Of a stretch of 9,608 nucleotides of DNA, positions 1 to 6,087 are shown one piece after another. The notes under the pieces were generated by a model, which was given only the letters and a program-made list of their open reading frames with translations, searched no databases and had not been told where the DNA came from. This DNA is from an uncultured Rhodocyclaceae bacterium (GTDB lineage Bacteria; Pseudomonadota; Gammaproteobacteria; Burkholderiales; Rhodocyclaceae), in the NCBI GenBank assembly GCA_934271525.1, contig CAKQRL010000027.1:1-9608 (forward strand), in the 5' to 3' direction. The position numbers and the translations under genes are program-made. Each line of letters starts with the position of its first letter. Within the stretch, counting starts at the first letter, position 1.

Positions 1-128
1 TTTGATTGATAATCAAATAAACTTTCAAAAGAAATATTTTTATCAATATGGCGCACGATGCTCGTCATCAAAACAGCAGCGTATTTCACATAATTTTCAT
101 CCGCTGCCATACAAATATGAAATGCCAT
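1..128 (-). CDS. Family 8 glycosyltransferase, N-terminal fragment (cut by window edge)
   Basis: The minus strand carries an open frame from an ATG at 128-126 to the left edge, giving 42 residues that begin MAFHICMAADENYVKYAAVL. The ADENYVKYAAVLMTSIV stretch (residues 9-25) is the opening strand and helix typical of GT8 glycosyltransferases (LgtC/RfaJ type), where the Asp-Asn-Tyr region lies in the nucleotide-sugar pocket. Family members transfer hexoses from UDP-sugars to LPS, LOS or other surface glycans at the cytoplasmic face of the inner membrane. The catalytic DxD motif would lie beyond the window. An AAGGA Shine-Dalgarno sits 8 nt upstream of the ATG, supporting the start. The gene follows lon on the same strand but is separated by a hairpin, so it may be transcribed on its own. 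The exact acceptor and donor sugars cannot be told. Family assignment is moderately firm; the wording is close to epsilonproteobacterial and Pasteurellaceae-type GT8 proteins. Confidence 0.72.
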   Translation of the reverse strand, partial: MAFHICMAADENYVKYAAVLMTSIVRHIDKNISFESLFDYQS

Positions 129-136
129 TTTAAAAT

Positions 137-141
137 TCCTT
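137..141 (-). promoter_or_regulatory. Shine-Dalgarno of the glycosyltransferase gene
   Basis: AAGGA on the minus strand lies 8 nt before the ATG at 128-126. It is one of only two clear Shine-Dalgarno sequences in the window and decides the start of the truncated glycosyltransferase. Confidence 0.7.
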
Positions 142-152
142 TTTTAATATTG

Positions 153-218
153 AAAAAAACAGCCACGGTAAACGCTTTCAAATTTTCAAAAAAAAAATCA
201 CGTTTACCGTGGAAAAAA
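153..218 (-). terminator. Intrinsic terminator after lon, built from an inverted repeat pair
   Basis: Reading the minus strand, the lon TAA is followed by six T, then a 12-bp arm CCACGGTAAACG (212-201), a 26-nt loop, the perfect complement CGTTTACCGTGG (174-163), two or three bases, and a run of seven T (159-153). This is the layout of a rho-independent terminator in the lon direction, although the loop is long. On the plus strand the stem is followed by A rather than T, so it looks one-directional. It would insulate lon from the glycosyltransferase gene. Confidence 0.7.
163..216 (-). repeat. Palindromic repeat element, full copy A
   Basis: Inverted pair of the 11-mer CCACGGTAAAC: one copy at 163-173 on the plus strand and one at 202-212 on the minus strand, the latter extending to the full 15-mer at 202-216. 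The pair spans 50 bp with 28 nt between the 11-mers. In the lon-sense strand the interior contains ten T, then G, then AAAA, with that G at interior position 15. Copy B after mfd has the same span, interior length and G position. Confidence 0.85.
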
Positions 219-2717
219 TTAGCGGCGCAGCCGTTTGATAGCGGAATGGCGAACATCAGAAGAAAGCGGTGCAGGAATCATCGCAGAAGCGATATCTGCC
301 TCATTTTCTGCCGTTTGGGATTCTTCTTTTAAAGGTTCTGGGGCGCGTTCCAAGGCATATTTCAACACATCGTCAATCCATTTCACCGGCACAATTTCAA
401 TATTATCCTTGATGTTGGCAGGCATTTCCGCCAAATCTTTGACGTTTTCCTCTGGAATTAACGCTGTTTTCAAGTTGCCGCGAATTGCCGCCAAGAGTTT
501 TTCCTTTAAACCACCAATCGCCAAAACCTCGCCACGCAAGGTAATTTCGCCCGTCATGCAAACATTGCATTTCACGGGGATTTTGGTAAAAGCAGAAACC
601 AAAGCAGTGGTCATCGCAATGCCCGCAGAAGGACCATCTTTGGGCGTGGCACCTTCGGGCACGTGGATGTGAATATCCAATTTTTCAAAATCGTCTGCAA
701 AAATGCCCAATTGTGTGGCGCGGGCGCGAACAACCGTGCGCGCGGCTTCAACCGATTCCTTCATCACATCGCCCAAAGAACCGGTGCGAATAATGTTGCC
801 CTTGCCCGGCATTGTGGCGCATTCAATGGTTAAAATTTCGCCGCCCACTTCCGTCCAAGCCAAACCGGTAACCTGCCCCACTTGGTTTTCTTTTTCAGCC
901 ACGCCAAAAGTAAAACGCCGCACGCCCAAAAAGTCAGACAAATTTTTGGAATTAACCGAAATTGCCCCAAAACTCTTTTTCTTTTTATGCGTTTTTGAAT
1001 GCGCTTGATTCGGCTGATTCTCTTGATTTTGTTGATTTTGATTACGCAACAACACCGATTTCACCACCTTGCGGCAAATTTTGGAGATTTCGCGCTCCAA
1101 GGAACGCACGCCTGCTTCCCGCGTGTAATAACGCACAATATCTTGCAAAACGCCTTTTTCAATTTTGATTTCGCCTTCCTTCAAGCCGTTGTTTTTGAGC
1201 TGTTTGGGCAACAAATAACGCTCGGCAATGGCGATTTTTTCGTCTTCCGTATAGCCCGACAAGCGAATAACTTCCATGCGATCCAACAAAGCAGGCGGAA
1301 TATCCAAAGAGTTGGCGGTGGCAACGAACATCACATCGGATAAATCAAAATCCACTTCAATGTAGTGGTCTTCAAAGGTGCTGTTTTGCTCAGGGTCCAA
1401 AACCTCCAAAAGCGCAGAGGCTGGGTCACCACGAAAATCGTGCCCGAGTTTATCCACTTCGTCTAATAAAAATAACGGGTTGCGCACCCCCACTTTGGTT
1501 AAATTTTGCAAGACTTTGCCCGGCATAGAACCAATATAAGTGCGGCGATGCCCGCGAATCTCCGCTTCATCGTGAATGCCACCCAAAGCCATGCGCACAA
1601 ATTTGCGATTGGTGGCGCGCGCAATAGATTGCCCCAATGAGGTTTTGCCAACACCCGGCGGACCAACCAAACACAAAATGGGGGCTTTCACTTTATCCAC
1701 GCGTTGCTGCACGGCTAAATATTCCACAATGCGGTCTTTCACCTTTTCCAAGCCATAATGCTCGGCGTCCAACACCTTTTGCGCTTGCGGCAGGTTGCGG
1801 CTGGTTTTGGTTTTTTTATTCCACGGCAATTCAATTAAGGCTTCAATAAAACTACGCACAACAGAAGCTTCTGCCGACATGGGCGACATCATTTTGAGTT
1901 TGCGCAACTCCGATTTTGCCTTGGTTTTGGCTTCTTGCGTCATCCCAGCTTTTTCAATTTTTTTGCCAAGTTCGTCCAAATCCAAGCCGTCTTCGCCGTC
2001 ACTGAGCTCGCGCTGAATGGCTTTCATCTGCTCATTCAAATAAAAATCACGCTGATTTTTCTCCATTTGCTGTTTGGCGCGCATTCGCACGCGTTTTTCA
2101 ACGTGCAAAATCTCAATCTCCGCTTCCAACTGTGTTAGGAGTTTTTCTAAGCGTTCTTTGACCGAGACCATCCCAAGCAATTCTTGTTTGACTTCCAACT
2201 TCAAAGGCAAATGCGCGGCAATGCTATCGGCAAGGCTGCCGTTGTCTTCAATGGATGAAAGCGACATTAAAAGCTCACTGGGCAATTTGCGGTGCAGTTT
2301 TATAAATTGTTCAAGTTGGCTCAACAGCACGCGGCGCAAAGCCAAGATTTTGCGTTCTTCGGTGATTTCGTCATCTGCGCTTAAAAATTGCGCTTCAAAG
2401 TGGTCGCCTGCTTGAAAACATTCCACAATCTTTGCGCGAAATTTGCCTTCTGCCAAGACTTTTTGCGAGCCATCAGGTAGTTTTAATACTTGCAAAAGTT
2501 GCGCCACACAACCTGTTTCATACAAATCTTGCGGGGATGGGTTTTTGGCTTCCAAATCCTTTTGGGCAACCAACAAAATTTGGCGCGATTCACTTGCCAT
2601 TGCGCGCTCAACCGCTGCCATGGACGATGCCCTGCCCACAAAAAGCGGCAACACCATTTTGGGAAAGACAACCGCATCGCGCAAAGGCAAAACAGGAAGT
2701 TCGGTAATTTCTTTCAT
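219..2717 (-). CDS. lon: ATP-dependent protease La (Lon)
   Basis: Cytosolic homo-oligomeric AAA+ serine protease that degrades misfolded and short-lived regulatory proteins. The 832 residues show the order of bacterial LonA: N-terminal substrate domain (about 5-200) starting TELPVLPLRDAVVFPKMV, coiled-coil region (about 200-260), AAA+ module with Walker A GPPGVGKT (352-359) and Walker B LFLLDEVD (415-422), and a C-terminal protease domain with catalytic Ser697 in DGPSAGI and Lys740 in GGLKEK, 43 residues apart as in E. coli. It is longer than E. coli Lon (784 aa) because of a Q/N- and Lys-rich insert at about 559-582 and an Ala/Glu-rich tail ending RLRR. It starts 11 nt after clpX, without a strong Shine-Dalgarno, so it may be translated partly by coupling. 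A sigma32-like promoter candidate lies in the end of clpX. The start is fixed by homology of the first residues. Confidence 0.97.
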   Translation of the reverse strand: MKEITELPVLPLRDAVVFPKMVLPLFVGRASSMAAVERAMASESRQILLVAQKDLEAKNPSPQDLYETGCVAQLLQVLKLPDGSQKVLAEGKFRAKIVECFQAGDHFEAQFLSADDEITEERKILALRRVLLSQLEQFIKLHRKLPSELLMSLSSIEDNGSLADSIAAHLPLKLEVKQELLGMVSVKERLEKLLTQLEAEIEILHVEKRVRMRAKQQMEKNQRDFYLNEQMKAIQRELSDGEDGLDLDELGKKIEKAGMTQEAKTKAKSELRKLKMMSPMSAEASVVRSFIEALIELPWNKKTKTSRNLPQAQKVLDAEHYGLEKVKDRIVEYLAVQQRVDKVKAPILCLVGPPGVGKTSLGQSIARATNRKFVRMALGGIHDEAEIRGHRRTYIGSMPGKVLQNLTKVGVRNPLFLLDEVDKLGHDFRGDPASALLEVLDPEQNSTFEDHYIEVDFDLSDVMFVATANSLDIPPALLDRMEVIRLSGYTEDEKIAIAERYLLPKQLKNNGLKEGEIKIEKGVLQDIVRYYTREAGVRSLEREISKICRKVVKSVLLRNQNQQNQENQPNQAHSKTHKKKKSFGAISVNSKNLSDFLGVRRFTFGVAEKENQVGQVTGLAWTEVGGEILTIECATMPGKGNIIRTGSLGDVMKESVEAARTVVRARATQLGIFADDFEKLDIHIHVPEGATPKDGPSAGIAMTTALVSAFTKIPVKCNVCMTGEITLRGEVLAIGGLKEKLLAAIRGNLKTALIPEENVKDLAEMPANIKDNIEIVPVKWIDDVLKYALERAPEPLKEESQTAENEADIASAMIPAPLSSDVRHSAIKRLRR

Positions 2718-2728
2718 CTTAAAACTTT

Positions 2729-4009
2729 TTATAAATTTGAAACGCGGGGATTTTTATCCTCACCTTCAAAATGAGTCAAAATTGGCGCAGTGTGGTCCAC
2801 AATGCACTGCTCATCCACGGCAACCTGCACCACATCGTGCATATCCGGCAATTCAAACATGGTGTCTAAAAGCACATTTTCAACAATGGAGCGCAAACCG
2901 CGTGCGCCTGTTTTGCGCTCTAATGCTTTTTTGGCAATGGCTTTTAATGCGCCATCAGAAAATTCCAACGCCACATCTTCCATTGAAAAAAGCGCTTGGT
3001 ATTGCCGAACAAGCGCATTTTTGGGTTCGGTTAAAATTTTAACCAAGGCTTCTTCGTCCAACTCGGTCAAAGTGGCGACCACTGGCAAACGCCCTATCAT
3101 CTCAGGAATTAAACCAAATTTGATTAAGTCTTCTGGTTCCACATCGCGCAAAATTTCGCTTTTTTTGGTGTTGTCGTCCTTGCTTTGCACATGCGCCGCA
3201 AAGCCAATGCCGCCTTTGGATGAGCGCTCCATAATCACTTTTTCTAAGCCGTCAAAAGCACCGCCACAAATAAACAAAATGTTGGTGGTGTCAATTGCAA
3301 TGGTTTCGTGATTCGGCACTTTGCGCCCGCCGCCCGGAACAATGTTGGCAACGGTGCCTTCAATCAATTTTAAAAGCGCCTGTTGCACGCCTTCACCAGA
3401 GACATCCCGCGTAATAGAAACGTTCTCCGATTTGCGCGTGATTTTGTCAATTTCATCAATATAAATAATCCCGCGCTGCGTTTTGGCAACATCGCCACCG
3501 GCGTTTTGCCACAATTTCTGCACAACGTTTTCAACGTCTTCGCCCACATAACCCGCCTCGGTTAAGGTGGTGGCATCCGCAATAACAAAAGGCACATTTA
3601 AAACGCGCGCCAAAGTTTGCGCCAATAGCGTTTTTCCAGAGCCTGTGGGGCCAATTAACAAAATATTGCTTTTTGCCAATTCCACTTGCTGATTCGGCAC
3701 ACCATCGTAGCGCAAGCGTTTGTAATGGTTATAAACAGCCACCGACAAAATGCGTTTTGCCAAATCCTGCCCGATGACGTATTGGTCTAAAACCTTTGCA
3801 ATTTCGCGCGGGGTCGATAAACCTTCTTCGGCTAATTCTTCAAAAGAATCCTTGCTGATGGCTTTTTGCACCAGACTTTGGCAATAATCTACGCATTCGT
3901 TGCAAATATAAACAATGCCGCCAGAGCCCGAATCGCCGGAGATCATCTTTTTGACCTCGCGCTGCGATTTTCCGCAAAAATTACAATGCAGAATTTTCTT
4001 CGTTTCCAT
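2729..4009 (-). CDS. clpX: ATP-dependent Clp protease ATP-binding subunit ClpX
   Basis: AAA+ unfoldase that recognises tagged proteins (for example ssrA-tagged), unfolds them and feeds them into ClpP. The 426 residues, normal for the family, show the N-terminal C4 zinc-binding domain (Cys9, Cys12, Cys36, Cys39), Walker A GPTGSGKT (120-127), pore-1 loop GYVG (153-156), Walker B IIYIDEID (181-188), the ClpP-contacting loop GGIGF (266-270), arginine finger Arg307 in PEMIGRLP, and sensor 2 GARGLRS (368-374). The pore-entrance RKH motif that is normally near-invariant reads RKV here (229-231), the one odd residue. The ATG directly follows the clpP TAG with no gap, and a GGAG lies 11 nt upstream within clpP, so translation is likely coupled to clpP. 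The stop is 11 nt before lon. Confidence 0.98.
   Translation of the reverse strand: METKKILHCNFCGKSQREVKKMISGDSGSGGIVYICNECVDYCQSLVQKAISKDSFEELAEEGLSTPREIAKVLDQYVIGQDLAKRILSVAVYNHYKRLRYDGVPNQQVELAKSNILLIGPTGSGKTLLAQTLARVLNVPFVIADATTLTEAGYVGEDVENVVQKLWQNAGGDVAKTQRGIIYIDEIDKITRKSENVSITRDVSGEGVQQALLKLIEGTVANIVPGGGRKVPNHETIAIDTTNILFICGGAFDGLEKVIMERSSKGGIGFAAHVQSKDDNTKKSEILRDVEPEDLIKFGLIPEMIGRLPVVATLTELDEEALVKILTEPKNALVRQYQALFSMEDVALEFSDGALKAIAKKALERKTGARGLRSIVENVLLDTMFELPDMHDVVQVAVDEQCIVDHTAPILTHFEGEDKNPRVSNL
2742..2769 (-). promoter_or_regulatory. Possible heat-shock (sigma32-like) promoter for lon
   Basis: On the minus strand inside the 3' end of clpX, TTGAAG (2769-2764) is followed by 14 nt and then CCCCGCGT (2749-2742). 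The sigma32 consensus is TTGAAA, about 13-15 nt, CCCCATNT. The -35 matches 5 of 6 and the -10 keeps the CCCC and final T but not the AT. Transcription would begin about 18-20 nt before the lon ATG. lon is a heat-shock gene in many proteobacteria, which makes the site plausible, but the match is imperfect. Confidence 0.3.
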
Positions 4010-4624
4010 CTACGCCACGTCTCCGCGTTTTTCCAAAACTTGGTCTATCAAACCGTAATCTGCCGCTTCATTGGCGGTTAAAAAATTGTCGCGATCGGTA
4101 TCTTTTTCAATTTGTTCCAAAGGCTGACCAGAATGTTTGGCCATCAATTTATTCAAACGTTCGCGAATAGACAAAATTTCTTTGGCGTGAATGGCAATAT
4201 CGGATGCTTGCCCTTGAAAACCACCCAAAGGCTGATGAATCATAATCCGCGCATTGGGCAAGGCAAAACGCTTGCCTTTGGCGCCTGCATTCAATAAAAA
4301 TGCGCCCATGGATGCCGCTTGCCCAATGCAAAGTGTAGAAACATCGGGTTTGATAAATTGCATGGTGTCGTAAATGGACAAACCTGCCGTTACCGAACCG
4401 CCCGGAGAATTGATATAAAACGCAATATCTTTATCCGGATTTTCCGCTTCCAAAAACAACAATTGCGCCACCACCAAATTCGCCGAATGGTCATCCACGG
4501 GCCCCACCAAAAACACCACGCGTTCGCGCAAAAGCCGCGAATAAATATCAAAAGCACGCTCGCCTCTTCCGCTTTGTTCCACAACGGTGGGGATCATAAT
4601 GTTGGAAATATCCATTTTTTTCAT
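4010..4624 (-). CDS. clpP: ATP-dependent Clp protease proteolytic subunit ClpP
   Basis: Serine peptidase subunit that forms the double-heptamer chamber of ClpXP. The 204 residues carry the full catalytic triad, with Ser105 in GQAASMGAF, His130 in RIMIHQPLGG and Asp179 in DTDRDNF, spaced exactly as in E. coli (97/122/171 in mature numbering). The oxyanion-side motif INSPGGSVTAG is at 71-81. The prosequence is short, about 8 residues before IPTVVEQ, compared with 14 in E. coli. The start ATG at 4624-4622 has only an A/T-rich leader and no clear Shine-Dalgarno; a second in-frame ATG (codon 4) is 9 nt later and could also serve. It lies 46 nt after tig and abuts clpX, so tig-clpP-clpX is probably one transcription unit, the usual proteobacterial order. 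Confidence 0.98.
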   Translation of the reverse strand: MKKMDISNIMIPTVVEQSGRGERAFDIYSRLLRERVVFLVGPVDDHSANLVVAQLLFLEAENPDKDIAFYINSPGGSVTAGLSIYDTMQFIKPDVSTLCIGQAASMGAFLLNAGAKGKRFALPNARIMIHQPLGGFQGQASDIAIHAKEILSIRERLNKLMAKHSGQPLEQIEKDTDRDNFLTANEAADYGLIDQVLEKRGDVA

Positions 4625-4670
4625 ACCATTTTTAAAAAAATCACAAAAATTTTGTGTTGACCGTGGATTT
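4625..4670 (-). other. tig-clpP intergenic spacer with degenerate repeat arm and weak hairpin
   Basis: In the minus-strand sense, four bases after the tig TGA comes CCACGGTCAAC (4666-4656), one mismatch from the dispersed repeat arm. It is followed by CACAAAATTTTTGTG (4655-4641 region) and a run of seven T. The second element is a short A/T-only hairpin (5-7 bp stem) before a T-tract. It could act as a partial attenuator between tig and clpP, but the stem is too weak to call a terminator. No matching second arm is present at the 28-nt spacing seen in the full elements. Confidence 0.45.
4656..4667 (-). repeat. Degenerate single arm of the dispersed repeat after tig
   Basis: TCCACGGTCAAC on the minus strand matches the repeat at 11 of 12 positions (A to C at one position). 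It sits immediately after the tig stop codon, the same placement as the full copies after lon and mfd. Confidence 0.5.
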
Positions 4671-5972
4671 TCACGCGTGCTGCGGCTCTTTCATCAATTC
4701 GTCAAAATCGGCAGTTTGGTCGCTCACATTCGCCGTATTCAAAACCCATTCCACAACTTTGTCTTCCAATGCCAAGCCTTTCAAAGTATTCAAACGCTCG
4801 GGTTTTTCATAATACCAACGCACCAATTCTTCGGGTTTTTCATAACTTGCCGCCATTTCATCCACCAACTTGCGCACGTCTTCTTCTTCAACTTTGGCTT
4901 GTTGATTGTCCACAATTTTTGCCAAAATCAAACCCAAATGCACGCGGCGCGCGGCATCCGACAAAAACCATTCGGGTTTGACTTCAAAATCTTTACCCAA
5001 ACCACGCATTTGCATATCTTGGCGCGCGCCGTCAATTAAGCGTTGCGTCTCCATTTGAATTAAAGCGCGCGGCAAATCAATGGGGTTTTTGGCAATTAGC
5101 GCGTCCATCACATCTTTTTTAATGCGGCGTTGCAAGCGGTTTTTCACCTCGCGCATTAAGTTTTCTTTAATCTCCGCTTTTAATTTTTGAATGTCGCCAT
5201 CTTTAATGCCCAAACTTTTGGCAAAATCGGCATCCACTTCGGGCAGTTTTGGCTCCATCACGCCTTTGACTTTCACCCAAAATTCCACTTCTTTTTGCGC
5301 CAAATCTTTTTGGAAATATTCTTTGGGGAAAGTCAAATTAAAGGTTTTTTCTTCGTCTTTTTTAAGCCCGATAACAGCCTCTTCAAAATCCGCCAACATT
5401 AAGCCCGAACCCACCACAAAGGGATAATTTTCACCCTTGCCGCCTTCAAAGGGCTCGCCATCTTTTTTGCCGATAAAATCCACCACCACGCGGTCTTCTT
5501 TTTGCGCGGCGCGCTCAACCGATTCAAACTTCACGCGTTGTTTTTGCAAAATGGCAAGGGTTTTTTCAACCTCTGCTTCGCCCACATCGCAACTTGGGCG
5601 ATTCAAAGCCACATCTGCCATATCTGCCAATTCAAATTCAGGAAAAACTTCATAAACTGCCGTTACCCGAACTTCTGTTTCGTTTTCAGATTTTTGCGGC
5701 TCCACGCGCGGTGGCGCCACAATTTTTAATTTTTGTTCGGTTGCTATTTTGGCAAATTCGCGCTGAATGGCGGCATTCAAAGCCTCACTATAAGCAGCGG
5801 CACCGTGCATTTGCCGCACCAAATTCATCGGCACTTTCCCCGGGCGAAAACCTTGCATTTTCACCTTGCGTTGCATATTTTTTAATTTTTGCGTAACGGC
5901 ATTTTCCAAATCTTGTGCCGCAATCACCAAATCCACGCGGCGTTCCAAGGCGTTGTTTTCCTGCGCTTGCAT
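4671..5972 (-). CDS. tig: Trigger factor, ribosome-associated chaperone and prolyl isomerase
   Basis: Binds near the ribosome exit tunnel through protein L23 and shields nascent chains. The 433 residues (E. coli 432) have the three expected parts. The N-terminal ribosome-binding domain (1-about 115) carries the signature GFRPGKVP (41-48). A FKBP-type PPIase domain (about 155-240) contains DRVVVDFIGKKDGEPFEGG and PFVVGSG. A C-terminal, mostly helical substrate-cradling domain (about 245-433) is rich in charged residues. The start is supported by an AAGGA Shine-Dalgarno 6 nt upstream and by the usual N-terminal length. It is the first gene of the minus-strand tig-clpP-clpX-lon cluster, reading from a promoter region shared with the divergent mfd. 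Nothing suggests damage. The stop is followed at once by a degenerate copy of the dispersed repeat. Confidence 0.97.
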   Translation of the reverse strand: MQAQENNALERRVDLVIAAQDLENAVTQKLKNMQRKVKMQGFRPGKVPMNLVRQMHGAAAYSEALNAAIQREFAKIATEQKLKIVAPPRVEPQKSENETEVRVTAVYEVFPEFELADMADVALNRPSCDVGEAEVEKTLAILQKQRVKFESVERAAQKEDRVVVDFIGKKDGEPFEGGKGENYPFVVGSGLMLADFEEAVIGLKKDEEKTFNLTFPKEYFQKDLAQKEVEFWVKVKGVMEPKLPEVDADFAKSLGIKDGDIQKLKAEIKENLMREVKNRLQRRIKKDVMDALIAKNPIDLPRALIQMETQRLIDGARQDMQMRGLGKDFEVKPEWFLSDAARRVHLGLILAKIVDNQQAKVEEEDVRKLVDEMAASYEKPEELVRWYYEKPERLNTLKGLALEDKVVEWVLNTANVSDQTADFDELMKEPQHA

Positions 5973-5978
5973 GCTTAA

Positions 5979-5983
5979 TCCTT
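5979..5983 (-). promoter_or_regulatory. Shine-Dalgarno of tig
   Basis: AAGGA on the minus strand, 6 nt upstream of the tig ATG at 5972-5970. It is the best Shine-Dalgarno of the cluster and fixes the tig start. Confidence 0.75.
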
Positions 5984-6017
5984 TTTTTTGAAAGCGTTGG
6001 TTGTAAAAAAAGGCGGA

Positions 6018-6046
6018 ATTTTATCACAAATGCCTTTCATTTATAA
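6018..6046 (-). promoter_or_regulatory. Likely tig promoter, extended -10 type
   Basis: On the minus strand TGATAAAAT (6026-6018) fits an extended -10 (TG, one base, then TAAAAT, one mismatch from TATAAT). A poor -35, TTATAA, lies 17 nt upstream (6046-6041). Transcription would start near 6011, leaving a leader of about 38 nt that contains the AAGGA site. The -35 side overlaps the -10 of the divergent mfd promoter. Confidence 0.45.
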
Positions 6047-6047
6047 T
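6021..6047 (+). promoter_or_regulatory. Likely mfd promoter
   Basis: A perfect TATAAT (6042-6047) lies 32 nt before the mfd ATG. The best -35-like hexamer is TTATCA (6021-6026), 4 of 6 matches, at a short 15-bp spacing. Transcription would start near 6053-6055, giving a leader of about 26 nt composed mostly of the dispersed half-repeat. Confidence 0.5.
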
Positions 6048-6053
6048 GCGCCG

Positions 6054-6087
6054 TTTTTGAAAATTTTTTGTGGTTTACCATGGAAAA
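6054..6087 (+). repeat. Right half of the palindromic repeat, carrying the mfd start codon
   Basis: TTTTTGAAAA (6054-6063) followed at the right distance by GTTTACCATGGAAAA (6073-6087), which is the repeat 15-mer in reverse orientation with one change (G to A). The G of the core at 6059 is exactly 14 nt before the arm, as in the copy after mfd (9546 and 9560). The expected left arm at 6034-6044 is not recognisable; the mfd -10 box partly occupies that place. The single change turns a GTG into the ATG used by mfd. Confidence 0.65.

Noticed and set aside
1535..1545. AAGTGCGGC, resembling the Haemophilus uptake sequence AAGTGCGGT
   Set aside because: One near match inside the conserved Lon AAA+ region (RTYIG) is expected from coding sequence, and no exact copies were seen.
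2443..3042. 199-codon plus-strand open frame opposite the lon-clpX junction
   Set aside because: It is the shadow of lon and clpX, with no start signal or domain; composition is typical of a reverse-strand frame.
4641..4655. A/T hairpin between tig and clpP as a full terminator
   Set aside because: The stem has at most 7 bp with almost no G or C and needs a one-base loop at that length; tig-clpP readthrough is more likely.
4587..5039. 150-codon plus-strand open frame opposite tig and clpP
   Set aside because: It lies antisense to two well-conserved genes, is rich in Phe, His and Gln from the complementary strand, and shows no recognisable domain.
6068..6079. TTG start four codons upstream of the mfd ATG
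   Set aside because: It adds only MWFT, has no Shine-Dalgarno, and lies closer to the promoter; the ATG gives the usual family length.
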